A DNA stretch of 64,000 bases from Phaseolus vulgaris (taxonomy: Eukaryota > Streptophyta > Magnoliopsida > Fabales > Fabaceae). This document shows, piece by piece, positions 42,487 through 55,013 of this stretch (position 1 is its first letter; every line of letters begins with the position of its first letter). The stretch spans positions 38,502,105 to 38,566,104 of the forward strand of contig NC_023749.2 in the NCBI RefSeq assembly GCF_000499845.2, written 5' to 3'. The notes beneath the pieces were generated by a model. It had not been told where the DNA came from. It was given only the letters and a program-made list of their open reading frames with translations, and ran no database searches. Position numbers and translations under genes: made by a program.

Positions 42487-45128
42487 CTTCTTAAATCACA
42501 AGGTTTGATCCCTTAAAGAACTTGGGACCCTTTCTGTTAGACTTGTCTTTGGAACCATCAAAACATTTGGGAATCCATTTAAAGATCCCTTTAGAAACAA
42601 AAGACTTCCAAAACCTGCAGAACATAACTGAATGACCTTTCTTCATGCAATAGAAGCATGTAACAACCGGTTGAATCGACCTTTTAACCGATTATTTTTC
42701 TAGTACAGTTGACAAAGGTTTTGAAATCCCATTTCCTTTGCTTTGTGGATAAAAACCTAAACCAGCTTTTCCAAAAACACAATTTTGAGATGCAAGAACA
42801 TCTTTAAAGTTGAATTTTCCAGTTGTAAGTTTGTCCAAGGTTTTCAAAAGATAGTGAATCTTTCTTTCAAGATTTTCACAATTTTCACAAACTTTTGGCT
42901 CACAACTGCAAGTTGAGTTTTTTTAAATTAAATCAAGGTTTTCAAAATCTTCCTTTGTTTTTCTCAACTCTTCTTCCAGAGACTTGACTCTGTTTTCCAG
43001 CCAGTTATTTATACCTTTCAACCGGTTGTGAGAAAGTGTCAATCGGTTAACCTCTTCATGAGTTTCATTAAAAGCTTGAAGCAATTGATAATAGTTGTTA
43101 CCTTTTATTGAAGATGATGAAATCATGTTGTTGGATACAAATACTCTAAGGCACAGGTTTGCTTCTTCATCATCAGAAGAGCTAAAGGGTGATACCTCAT
43201 TGTCATCCCATGCCACATATGCCTTCTTGGCTAATATGAACCAAATCCATAAGAAGATGACCATGCATGCTAACTTTGAAGGTTCATCTCAACAAGAAAA
43301 TGGAGATTCCATCAATAGGAAGAATGGCCAAGGACCACAAAACTTGATGTTCTTATTATTAGTTTTCTTAATATTGAGGCCCAAGCCCAACAAAAGATTA
43401 CTAAGAGCAAGGGCACAAGCACTAGTACATGACCTTCATTTGATATATCTTTTTGTAATATCTTTAGAGTAGATTTAAAATAGAACATAAAAGAGAAGTA
43501 GTTGAAAAGTCACATTTTCTAGAATAAGAATGACTTGTTTGGCACGGCATTTTCAATAACTTTTCACTTCCCTTTGCCTTGTTATGACCGGCCCTCTACT
43601 CTATATAAAGAGGTGCTCGGCTCTTGTAAAGACACATTGATATTGATTTTTGAAAGTAGAGTTACTCTTCTCAAATTGAGAGAGATTTTGTGAGACTTGT
43701 TCTCCTTCCCTTAGTCTTATCTTATGAGTTTTTGGGATCTCTCAAGTGGCGGCAACCTTCATTCATCTTAGAGCATATTCACCTTCCAAGTGGCGTGTTC
43801 ATCTTCCCTTGCATCAACCACATAAATTTTTCCAACCTTTCATTTTCTTCTTCCATTTCCATTCCATATCAAACTCTAAACATGTCTTGTTCATTGTTCT
43901 TGATCTTTAATCGATTGAATGTTGTAAAATTTTGATTCTAATTGGTTTGTATTGTGTTGTTCTTCTTTTCGATCTGTAGATTTTCTTGTTTCATATTTCT
44001 AACCGATTCATGTGTCTTTAGTTGTGTTTCAATCGGTTCATTTTCCTTTTCATGGGTTTCCACTCAGTTATTTTTTATTGATTTGTGTTCTTGAATTGCT
44101 TGAGAATCTTGATCCTAATTCTTGAAAGTGTCACTTAATGAACCATCTCTTAATTAACTCACATCATTGGCTTTCCTCTTTCCTCATTTTTGAAATCTGC
44201 TCTTTCTTTGATTTCATTGTTGGGGCATTCTGCCTTGATATGACCCTGTTCACCACAGCCATAGCAAGTGTACTTGTTAAGACTAAAATCACTAGGTGTT
44301 TTAAAGCTATTCCTCTTTGAAGCTTAGCTTTTCTTCTTCAAGAACTTGCTAAATTTTCTTGACAGCAGACACATGGTGTCTTCATCACTCCCACTTGAGT
44401 CTTGTTGATGTTTGTGATTGCATGCTTTGAGTGTTATGCCTTTGTTGTGTTTGTCCTCGCTTTCTTGGACAACCAACCTATTCATTTCGAGCTCGTGTTC
44501 CCTAAGCTTACCAAACAATGAAGCAGCTGTCATTGATGTCAAATCTTTTGATTTTGAGATGGAAGTGACCTTTCGCTGCTATGTTCTATCAAGACATTTC
44601 AATATCTTGATGTTCAGCTCCTCCTTATCAAAAGTTTTACCAAGACTCATCAAATGATTCACTATGAGAGAAAACCTTTTCTGCACATCACAAATGGTTT
44701 CTCCCTTCTGCATTCTAAAGAGTTCATACTCTTGAATAAGAGCATGCTTTCTGGCCCTCTTAACATCATTTGTCCCTTCATGTGTGACTTAAAAGAATGT
44801 CCCACATTTCCTTTGCTGAGCTACACTGTGATACCCTGAAAAATTCATCACAACTCAAGGCAGAGGTTATTATATTCTTAGCAATCCAGTCAAACTTGGC
44901 TTTCTTGCTTTCAGCCTCAGTCCAATCAGATGAAGGTTTATCAATTAAAACCTCATCTCTTTTGACTTGAGGTATAAATGGACCATTTTCAATTGTTTCC
45001 CAAATACCCTTATCAGTTGAATAAATAAAGATTTTCATTCTCACCTTCAAAAACTGGTAATTGACACCACAAAACAGTGGTGGTTTGTTTATGGAAGCAC
45101 CTTCCCCAAAAGGCAACTTGTTAGCCAT
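42487..45128 (-). pseudogene. Copia-B gag, split by a solo LTR
   Basis: Start ATG 45128 (MANKLPFGEGASINKPPLF). Minus order: N-terminal domain (FDWIAKNIITSALSCDEFFR), a frameshift near 44780, SLFGKLREHELEMNRLVVQE, the knuckle CYGCGEQGHIKAEC (about 44272-44231), the interruption 43232-44166, AKKAYVAWDDNEVSPFSSSD, a coiled coil, and a second knuckle region near 42660-42620. Frameshifts and stops make it non-functional. Confidence 0.75.
43232..44166 (+). mobile_element. Solo LTR (family S1) in copia-B gag
   Basis: 935 bp; duplication TTGGC at 43227-43231 and 44167-44171. Ends CTCACATCA; the start reads TAATATG, probably a mutated TG. TATATAAAG is at 43602-43610. It shares the CTCAAGTGGCGGCA and AAGTGGCGTG blocks with the solo LTR in gypsy-1, so the two are one family. 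Confidence 0.85.
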
Positions 45129-45195
45129 GTAAAAAGATATTTTAGAAAAAACAGAAACTTGAATATTTTTCAAGAAGCTAGCTCTTGATGCCAAT

Positions 45196-46300
45196 CGTAT
45201 CAATTGATGGCTTAAACAAGAGGGGGGTGAATTGCTTATCAAAGATTTTCGCAAAGATTGTTTAAGAATTAACCTTTATCAAACTATCACAGATAAACAA
45301 TTAAGGAAAGCAATCAATCAATGATACAAATACTGTTTTCAAAATTTTAATCGATTAAAATTGTGTTTTAATCTGTTGTTTATATCAGCATCAGAACCCA
45401 AATTAAAACAAACAGTTATAAGGAGTTAGAGATAAAGAGGTTTACACAGAGAAATTTATAGTAGTTCACTCAACCTTGAGATACATCCAGTTCTCATAAC
45501 AACCTCTGAGTTCCACTAGTAATCACTTACAGATTACACCAACACACCACAAAGAGGTGACCTTGAAAACCACAAGACCCACTCACCCTCTTTGCAACAC
45601 CACACACCCCAAGTCAGAACAGCCTCTGACTTTGCAGGATTTCAAACACACTTACAACTTTATGAAAGTACAATTACAAGAATCTTGAAAGTAATAGAAA
45701 ACACCTGAGATTACACAAACCAGGAAGTCCTATGATCAAATCTTGTACCAGTGCAAAGATTTAACAGCAATCTTGCAAACCTTTTGAAAACATCTTTCAA
45801 AAACTAATCTCAATCTCTCTTTGATCTCAAATCTGTGTAAAAACTTCTTCACTTTGCTTTGAAAGAAGGGCTATATTTAAAACACTTAAAATATAGTCGT
45901 TCAAGGCAACATTTATGACCTAAAACAGTTTTGATCACATCCAAAAGAGTTAAAACAAGTTTTCAAAAAACTGTTATGAAAACACACAATCAACCGGTTG
46001 AAAACATGTTTTCACCCATTGAATTGGTTAGGCAGTTATCTAACCAAGTCTAAAACAGTTTCAAAAACTCTAAGCAAGCTAAGTGACAAACAACCGATTA
46101 TTTCGATAATTCAACCGGTTGTTTTTCTCTTTGCTTAGAAAAAATCTTCTCTTTTTAAAACACATTGGGCAAGCTTTGTGCAAGTGACAAGAACTGATCT
46201 TTACATGGATTCTAAATATTCTATTCTAAACCCAAACCAAAAGCATCACAACTTCAAGCTTCATCATGGATTTAAAACATCAAAGCTCCCATGCTCAACA
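45196..46300 (-). mobile_element. Copia-B 5' LTR
   Basis: 1105 bp, partner of 34181-35283. Its minus-strand end is followed by the primer site (45181-45195) and gag. Confidence 0.87.
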
Positions 46301-46305
46301 ATGTT

Positions 46306-46931
46306 CCCTTAGCTTACCAAACAATGAAGTTGTTGTCAAGGATGTTAGATCCTTTGATTCAGAAATGGCAGTGACCTTTGTTTTCCAAGACCTATCAAGA
46401 CACTTTAAAATCTTTATGTTCAGCTCCTCTTTGTCAAAGCTTTTTCCAAGACTCATTACGTGATTCACAATGTAAGAAAAGTGTTTCTGCACATCAAAAA
46501 TTGTTTCCCCTTTCTGCATTCTGAATAATTCATATTCTTGGATGAGAGCATGCTTTCTTGCCCTCTTCACATCATTGGTTCCCTCATGTGTGACCTCAAG
46601 GATATACTACATTTCTTTTGCAAAATTGCATTGTGAAACCCTGAAAAATTCATCACAGCTTAAAGCAGAAGTTATAATATTTTTTGCAATCCAATCAAAC
46701 TTTGCTTTCTTGCTATCAGCCCCAGTCCATTCAGATCGAGGCTTATCAACAAATACATCATCATTTTTTACTTGAGGAATAAAAGGACCATTTTCAATTG
46801 CTTCACAAACTCCTTTATCTGTGGAGTGCATTAAAATCTTCATCCTAACTTTCCAAAATTGGTAATTCACACCACAAAACATTGGTGGTCTATTTATGGA
46901 AACACCTTCCCCAAGGTAGTTTATCAGCCAT
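46306..46931 (-). pseudogene. Copia-A gag, 5' part
   Basis: ATG 46931, but two T residues are missing from the CCTTTTGGGG stretch, so MADKLPWG shifts out of frame. Downstream frames keep FCGVNYQFWKVRMKILMHST, FDWIAKNIITSALSCDEFFR, HALIQEYELFRMQKGETIFD and SLFGKLREH, where copia-B inserted. Continues at 34175. Confidence 0.75.
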
Positions 46932-47227
46932 TAAAACAGTTTTAAAAAGGACTTGATTATATTTCAAGAACCTAGCTCTTGATGCCAATTGTTAGAATTA
47001 ATGGGCTAACCAAGAGGGGAGGTAAATTGTTTGTGAAAAGATTTTCGCAAAGATTGGCTAAGAATGAAGATTTATCAACAATCACAACAAGGACAATCAG
47101 GAAAGCCAAACAATCAAAGCAATTAAAATTGTTTGCAAAAGAAACAATCGGTTGAAATTTCGTTTTAACTGATTGTTTATAACAGTAGAGACAAAAATCA
47201 AATCAAACAATTTGTAATCAGTAAGAA

Positions 47228-47259
<32 letters not shown>

Positions 47260-48403
47260 ATTACACAATCAATTTATATTGGTTCACTCAACCCCTGATC
47301 TACATCCAGTCCCCAGAACAACCAGTAGGTATTCCACTAACAATCAATCACAAATTACAAACAATCAACACCACAAAAAGGTGATCTTGATCACATAAGA
47401 ACACTCACCCTCTTTTCTTTTCAGACAACCACATTCAGAACAACCTCTGACATTACTGTTGAATCAAGCGTGATCAAAGCATTGAAGAATCCAAATCCTA
47501 GCGTTTGATGGAAGGCTGAAGTTGCTTGAAGTTGTCGTTGTGTTTTAGAGTAGGATCTGGGGTAGTTTATATTTGTAATCCACTCTTTGTTGAATCTAAA
47601 GCTTAAGTGTTTTCAAATCTTTTAAGTTTAAAGTGTTTTTTAAACTAAGTGAAAAACAGCCTGTTGTTTTCTAGAAACAACTGATTGTTTTATACTTAGG
47701 TGTTTTTGAAAAGTTTGAAAACTGTTTTGGTTGGTTGACTTGCTGTCAAACCAAAACAACCGATTGATTCGCACTTTCAATCGATTGTTTGTTTGAAAAT
47801 CCTAACAGAAACAATTTTGTTAGTTAAGTGAGTTTTAAATGATATTATAACTGAATACGCTCTTGCTTTAAATGCTTTGACCATTTTTTGAATGCTATAG
47901 ATAGTTTGTTTAAGTTTTAGAACAAACAACAAGATAGAAAAACATATTTGAGTTTTTCAAAGTGCTTTCAAAGATTTGAGTTTTCACCTTTGAGCTTTGG
48001 TTTATCAAGAGAGAGTGGAATAGGATTACGTATGTATTGATTTCAGTTCATTCTGTAACAAGTTTAATTTGTTCTGAATACTTTGTACATTATGGTGTTC
48101 TAAAGCCAAGAAGGGTTGTGTGCTCTTGAGGTTGTCAAGATCAACATTCTTGGTGTGTGTGCTGAGCCAAAGGAAGTGTGTTTCTTGAGGGGTTTAAGGT
48201 CACTTCTTTGGTGGTGTGTGTATGTAATCTGGTTTTGATTACTTAGTGGATTACCCAGTGGTTTCTGGGAAACTGGATGTAGCTCTTGGTTTAAGAGTGA
48301 ACCAGTATAAACTGTTTGTGCATCTCTTTCTTCCTCAAACTCTTTAAATTCAGTTGTTGTTATTTTTACTGGTATAAACAACCGATTGTTTCAACAAAAC
48401 AAC

Positions 48404-49216
48404 TGTACCGTCCTGGTAGTCGGAAGTGATGACGTGGCACCAAGCTACAGTGCAGGCGTGTTGACAAGGCGCCAGGTTGGCAGAAGAGGAGGAAGTCGGG
48501 GGGCTCGTGAAGTCGCCAGTTATTAAGTTGGCGTGTTCCGATCTCCAGCATCCCAAGCGATCGCCCAGTAGATGGTGAAGTCGCTAGATGTAAACTCAGG
48601 AGACCAAGCGATTGGAGATCGCCAGAGCAAGCACATCGCCGGAGATGAAGGTGGTGCAGATTATGAAGGCGGCCGGCGAGACCACAGGGAAGGTGTACGA
48701 GAGCACCCTAACTCGCCTATTCCAGTAAAGATCGCGCTCCCAAGTTAGCTATGCACTGGGCAGTACCATGCATAAATAACTTAGCCAAAAAGGGAGTCAG
48801 AAGCAGCGCCCAAGTCAAGGAGGCTCCAGATGATGGCACGTGTACGATTGGATGCGAGCCACGTGTCCAGGTCTGTAACTGCCAGGAGAGAGAAAGTGAC
48901 CAGGTATATAAGAGTTCTCAACGAACTTTCTGAGGTACGCAAGTTCAGAATATACTCTTTACGCTTGCTGTTCTAGAGCTTACTGTGAGAGAGAACATTG
49001 CACGGTTCCTTGAGATTTCTTGAGTGTTCTTGCTCTTAGTATTTGGTGGTTCGGTCACTGACTTGGGCGTTGGAGTGCGATCGGCCGCAGCGGCGCCGCT
49101 CTGTTCTTTTGCAGGTTCTTGAGGTGGATCTTGAAGAAGGACGGAGGTTTGAAGCGGTGCACACGTTGATCCTTTGACGAGGCAGATTCCAACGTTCTGG
49201 TCAACAGGCAGGATCA
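48404..49216 (+). mobile_element. Gypsy-2 5' LTR
   Basis: TGTACCGTCC to CAGGATCA. TATATAAG is at 48905-48912 (partner 59973-59980). Confidence 0.92.
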
Positions 49217-49633
49217 TCAGGCGCCCACCGTTGGACCGAGTAAAACCTGTTCCCATCCACAGCGTGAGTTCTTGGATGTTTTCGTGGTTTTCTGCGTGGT
49301 TGTGTGCTGGTGCAACCATCGTTCGCTGTTCGTTTGAGATTTGTTCGGTGTTTTCGCGTTTTCCACCGATCGTTTGGATTTTTGTCCGGTGAAGTGAAGT
49401 TTTCTACTGTTTTCGCGTGATTTGTTCGGAGGAGTTTGAGTCCCTTCGCTCGTTTGGTTATCCGTGGGAGAAGCGGTGGTTTCTGGTGGAGTTGCAGGTT
49501 TCTTTGGAGGTTCGCGGTGTTCTTGAGTTTCTTGCAGAGTTTCGCGCAGTTTTCCGATTGATCGCTGAATCGATCGTAGCTGGAGTAAGTGTTGTTCGCT
49601 GCATTCTGTGATTCGCCAAGTTTCATGAGAAAA
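49217..49633 (+). promoter_or_regulatory. Gypsy-2 primer-binding site and leader
   Basis: The primer site GGCGCCCACCGTTGGACC is at 49220-49237. About 400 nt of untranslated, T/G-rich leader precede gag; gypsy-1 has only about 90 nt here. Confidence 0.7.
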
Positions 49634-50238
49634 ATGAGAAGCAATCGTTCAAGTCCAGTTGCGCCAGTCGCTGCTGAAGGCGCCGCCGCCATGACCATGG
49701 CGCAGATGGTAGAGATTATGCGCTCGTTGCAGGCAACTGTGGAAGCCTCGCGCATAGAACAGGCGAGAATGCATGAGGACCTGGCCGCCTCTCGGGCCAG
49801 GAATGATGAGGTTAGCAAGGTGACGGAGGAGCTGTGTCAAGCTCTTCAGGAGCAGCAAGGGCGTTCTATTGCTGAAGAGGTCGCGCCGTCGTCGCCACCT
49901 CGTGTTTTTCCTATGCCTTTCGATCAGGCGATTACTGACACGCCTATTCCTACGAGTGTGGTTCCTGTTAAGGCTGTTTTCACCGGCGTGGAGGATCCTG
50001 AGGCTCATCTCACCACGTTCCATACGCAGATGATGCTGTCAGGGGGATCAGACGCCGTGTATTGCAAGATGTTTGTGAGCACGCTCCAGGGAACGGCACT
50101 GGAATGGTTTGTGAGCCTGCCTAACGGTCACATAACCAGTTTTCAGCAGTTCTCGAAGATTTTCGTCGAGCAGTACATCCTGAATAAGGCACCGCCCAGG
50201 GTGTCTTACGACCTGTTTGATATAAGGCAGTATCAGGG
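49634..50238 (+). pseudogene. Gypsy-2 gag, N-terminal part (ends in a frameshift)
   Basis: ATG 49634 chosen by alignment with gypsy-1; an in-frame ATG lies 9 nt upstream. A short coiled coil (LQATVEASRIEQARMHEDLA) precedes the Gag core (VEDPEAHLTTFHTQMML, ALEWFVSLPNGHITSFQQFS). At about 50238, 14 nt present in gypsy-1 are missing, and the frame stops at 50288-50290. The rest of gag continues in the next frame. Confidence 0.85.
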
Positions 50239-53200
50239 ACTACCTAAATCGCTTTGGGGCGCAGATGGTCAGATCGCCGGCCAAAGATGAAGAAATGCTA
50301 GTCTATGCATTTAAGAAGGGCGTGCTGTCGGGACCATTCTGCGAGGCGTTGATCAGGGCACACCCCTCCACGTTTGCTGAGGTTAGGCGACTTGCGGTAG
50401 CCCACATCGCCGACGAGAGCGAAGTCGCCGAGAAGAGGGGAAGCGTGGCCCCCACTAGGCCACGCGCCCAGACCAGGATCCAGCCGCAGAGGGTGCTGGA
50501 GACAGCGGCGGCCAGAAGGGATCAGAGGACTCGCCATCCTTATGATCCAAGGAAGAACAAGGGCAGGGGCCAAGGACGCCAACAACCAGCACGCCGGGAA
50601 TACAATCGCCCGCCTAAGCACAAGTTTGTCATGGGATTGGCGGATCTGATCGCCATTCCCAATATATCCGCTAGGTTGAAGGCGCCAGAAAAGGTGGGCG
50701 ACAAGGTGCTGGGACCAAAGCCAGACGCCTGGTGTGAGTTTCACCAGGGCTTTGGCCATACAGTGGACTCGTGCTTAGCATTAGGATACCAGCTCGACGA
50801 TCTGGTTAAGAGCGGGTTCCTAAACGACTATTTGCTGGATAGAAGGACGGGGGGCGCGTCGAGCTCCCAACCAGCAGGTGCTGAGGCTCAGCAGCACGAG
50901 ATGCCCACGCATGGAGAGATCCACACCATTGCAGGGGGTTTCTCAGGAGGTGGATGCACCGCATCACAGAGGAAGAAGTACGCGAGGTCTGTGATGACGG
51001 TGGATATGTTTGAAGACCACTCGCCAGAAGTGGATATTACATTCACCAAGCAAGATCTCCGGGATGTTGTGCCTCATGACAACGATCCCATAGTAATTTC
51101 GCTGATAACAGCAGGAAGAAAGGTCCACAGGGTGCTAGTGGACCAAGGAAGCTCGGCAGATGTGATGTTTTGGCCGACTTTCACGCAGTTGGAGCTGCCC
51201 CTTGACCAGTTGAGGCCCTATGGAGGGTGTTTGTATGGTTTCGCTGGTGACCAAGTGGAGGTCAGGGGGTACATAGAATTAAGGACAACGTTTACAGACG
51301 TGGCAAGTTCAAGAACGGAGAAAATCAAATACCTCGTTGTAAACGCTCCTTCAGCATACAACATCCTGTTGGGAAGACCCACGCTCAACAGGATAGGTGC
51401 CATACCGTCGACCCGGCACATGAAGGTGAAGTTGTCGTCCATGGAGGGGGTGGTTATCACCATCAAGTCCGATCAGAAGGAAGCGAAGAAGTGCTATGAG
51501 AATAGCCTGAAAAACAAGAGATCGGTGAGTTACGTAACAACCACCCCGCCTCCTGGTGTGAAGCCCAGATCGACGGTAACAGAAGAGATCGCCGGAAGGG
51601 ACGTGGAGATGGTGGACGCTGAGCTGGGGGAGGGGAACACTGGTCTGGAGGAGGAAGAGGCAAGGAATCGCCCTGAGGAAGCGAGAGAGCTGGGAATCGC
51701 CAGGGCGGTGATCGCTAGAGAAACCAGACCAAAACCCGTCGAGCAGTGGCTCGAGAGAGAAATCGGGGGAAAGATCTTCAAGCTGGGAAGATCCCTGGAG
51801 GTTGAGCTCCAGGACCAGATCGCCAAGGTGATTGAGCGGCATCTGGACGCGTTTGCATGGTCCGCTTCGGACATGCCCGGGATCGATCCCGACTTCTTGT
51901 GCCATCATCTGGCGATGGACAACTTGGTGAGACCAGTGCGACAAAGAAGAAGAAAGTTCAACGAGGAGAGGAGGCAGGCGATCAGGGACGAAACCCAGAA
52001 ACTCCTCGCCGCAGGCCACATCAGGGAAGTCCAGTACCCTGAATGGCTGGCGATTGTCGTGCTGGTGAAGAAGAGTAATGGGAAATGGCGCATGTGCGTC
52101 GATTTCACTGACCTGAACAAGGCTTGCCCAAAGGATTCGTATCCTTTACCAAGCATAGACGCCCTGGTAGATAGTGCTGCAGGGTGTAAGTTGTTGAGCT
52201 TCCTGGATGCCTTCTCGGGGTATAACCAAATCAAGATGCATCCCATGGATGAAGAGAAGACAGCCTTCATGACGGAGAGATCGTCCTACTGCTACAAGGT
52301 GATGCCGTTTGGGCTGAAGAACGCGGGGGCCACGTACCAGAGGTTGATGGATCGAGTACTTGCACCAATGCTGGGAAGGAACGTGCAAGCGTACGTCGAT
52401 GACATGGTCGTGACCTCGCCAGAAAAGAGCAAGCACGTTGCAGACTTGGAAGAATTGTTCACGACGATCGCCAAGTTCAGATTAAAGCTTAATCCAGAGA
52501 AATGCATTTTTGGCGTGGAGGCTGGAAAGTTTTTGGGTTTCCTCTTGACTGAAAGAGGCATAGAGGCCAACCCTGATAAGTGTGCCGCCATCTTGGCGAT
52601 GAGGAGCCCAGCTACGGTGAAGGAAGTTCAACAGCCAACGGGTCGGATGGCAACCCTGTCTCGCTTCGTGTCAGCTAGCGGAGAAAAGGGCCATCCCTAT
52701 TTTCAGTGCTTGAGGCGCAATAACAAGTTTGCTTGGACGAAGGAGTGCGAGGAAGCCTTCGTCAAGCTGAAGGAATATCTGGCGAGCCCGCCGATCTTGT
52801 GCAAACCGCTGGTAGGAACCCCTCCCAGGGTGTATTTTGCTGTAACTGAGAGGGCGGTGAGTGCGGTGCTCGCCCAGGATCAAGATCAGGCCCAGAAGCC
52901 TATTTATTTTGTGAGTAAGGTGTTGCAGGGCCTCGAAACGAAGGCTGCGCTGGCTGTGGTATTTTCGGCGAGGAGGTTGCGCCACTATTTCCATAGCTTC
53001 ACCATACTAGTGATGACTGACCTGCCCATCCAGAAGGTCTTGAGGAAGCCCGACGTTGCAGGAAGGATGGTGAAGTGGGCAGTAGAATTGTCAGAGTTTG
53101 ATATTAAATATGAGCCCCGAGGCCCGATCAAGGGGCAAATCTTTGCGGATTTCGTGGTCGAGCTCTCGTCTGAGGCGACACGAGTTGAAGGGGACGATTT

Positions 53201-55013
53201 CCGTTGGGTACTCTCGGTGGATGGATCGTCGAACCAGCAGGGTAGCGGTGCTGGAGTCATTTTGGAAGGACCCAACGGCGTGCTGATCGAACAATCTTTG
53301 AGATTTGCCTTCAAAGCCAGTAACAATCAAGCAGAATATGAGGCGCTGATCGCCGGGATTTTGCTAGCCAAAGAGATGGGAGCCAGGGTGCTAATGGCTA
53401 AGAGTGACTCGCTGCTAGTCACCGGGCAAGTAACAGGCGAGTTCCAGGCTAAAGATCCACAAATGGCGGCCTATTTGGAGTATGTGCAGGAATTGAAGAG
53501 TTTGTTTGCCTCCTTTGAAGTAGTGCATGTGCCCAGAGAGCAGAATGCCCGAGCTGACTTGCTAGCTAAGCTCGCCAGTTCAGGCAAGGGGGGTAGGCAG
53601 AGGACGGTGATTCAAGAAACTCTGAAGACGCCGAGAGCATTTGTGGCAGATCACCTGGTTCTTCAGATAAGCAAGTCGACGGAGAGAGCAGCGAGAAGTC
53701 ATAAGTCCCTAACGCAAGAAACTTTGAGATCGCCGAGAATTAGAGCATGTCGAGGAGAGAAGGTGAACGTGACGCAGGTCTGCGCTATCCATGAACCAGA
53801 CATCTGGATAACACAATACAAGCGATGCATGGCAGATGGCCTTCTCCCACTGGATCCGACAGAGGCTAGAAAGGTAAAGAAAAATTCTAGCAAGTACACA
53901 TTGATTGATGGCGATCTGTACAGGTTTGGGTTCACTCACCCACTCCTGGAATGCGTACATGGCGAGAAGTGCACGAGAATCATGGCAGAGCTCCACGAAG
54001 GTATATGCGGAAGCCACGTCGGGGGTCGAGCTCTGGCCGCGAGGACTCTCCGTGCAAGGTATTACTGGCCATCGATGAGAGCAGACTGCAAGAAGTATGC
54101 CCAATGTTGCAAACAATGCCAACAGCACGCCGATTGGCACAAGGCGCCTCCCGAGGAGTTGAAGTCGATCTACAGCCCTTGGCCGTTTCATACTTGGGGA
54201 ATCGACATCCTGGGACCATTCCTGCTGGTGATCAGGCAGATGAAGTACTTGGTGGTGGCGATTGAGTATTTCACCAAGTGGATCGAAGCAGAGCCAGTGG
54301 CCCAGATCACCGCACACAAGATCAAAGGTTTCGTGTGGAAGAATATTGTGTGCCGGTTTGGAGTGCCCAAGCGCCTGGTGTCAGACAATGGGACTCCGTT
54401 TGCAAGCCACTTGTTGAAGAAGCTGTGCGAAGGGGTGGGAATTCAACAAGTGTTTGCATCCGTCGAGCACCCTCAAACGAATGGCCAGGTGGAGTCAGCT
54501 AATCGAGTGTTGCTGAGAGGTTTGAAGAGAAGACTAGAGAAAGCCAAAGGAAGCTGGGCTGAGGAGGTACCCCGTATAGTCTGGGCGTACCACACCACCG
54601 AGCAGTCAGGAACCCATGAGACCCCGTTCAGCTTGGTCTATGGGTGTGATGCAATGATTCCAGTAGAAATCCAGGAGAGCTCGCCGAGATTCCAGAACTT
54701 TGTAGAGGAAGACTCGAATAAAGAGAGAAGGCTGAACCTGGATCTACTGGATGAGGTCAGGGAAGAGGCGAGATTGAAGGCTGAAGCGGTGAAGAGAAGG
54801 ATTGAACGAAGATACAACTCGAAGGTGATGCCAAGACAGTTTAGAGAAGGCGACCTGGTGATGAGGAAAGCCCACCAGTACGAGATGGAGAATAAGCTGT
54901 CGCCCAAGTGGACCGAGGCGCTCGGGAACGGCGCCTACCGCTTAGAGACATTGGAAGGAGGGGCGATTCCTGGCACTTGGAACGCCACACACCTGAAGTT
55001 GTATTACAGTTAA
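50239..55013 (+). CDS. Gypsy-2 gag C-terminus and pol polyprotein (1582 open codons from 50265)
   Basis: Numbered from ATG 50265. Gag end with a knuckle-like CEFHQGFGHTVDSC; aspartic protease (VLVDQGSS, D293); reverse transcriptase (YVDD at 710-713); a degenerate gypsy RNase H (YFAVTERAVSAVL, where a catalytic aspartate is expected); an archaeal-like RNase H with D986, E1024, D1048 and D1098; integrase zinc finger (from H1244); and core D1314, D1374, E1410, with 35 residues between the last two. Two in-frame losses relative to gypsy-1 affect the RNase H linker (RYQTLE) and the GPF module of the integrase C-terminus. It copies the RNA into DNA in the particle and inserts it in the nucleus. Only the gag frameshift separates it from a full polyprotein frame. 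Confidence 0.93.

Larger units (their letters stand above)
34181..46300 (-). mobile_element. Copia-B: non-autonomous copia-type element nested in copia-A gag
   Basis: 3' LTR 34181-35283, 5' LTR 45196-46300, and duplication ATGTT at 34176-34180 and 46301-46305. Removing it rejoins copia-A gag in the motif LFGKLREHELEMNRLV. Like copia-A it encodes gag and a PF20167-like ORF but no pol. Copia-C and a solo LTR sit inside it. Confidence 0.9.
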
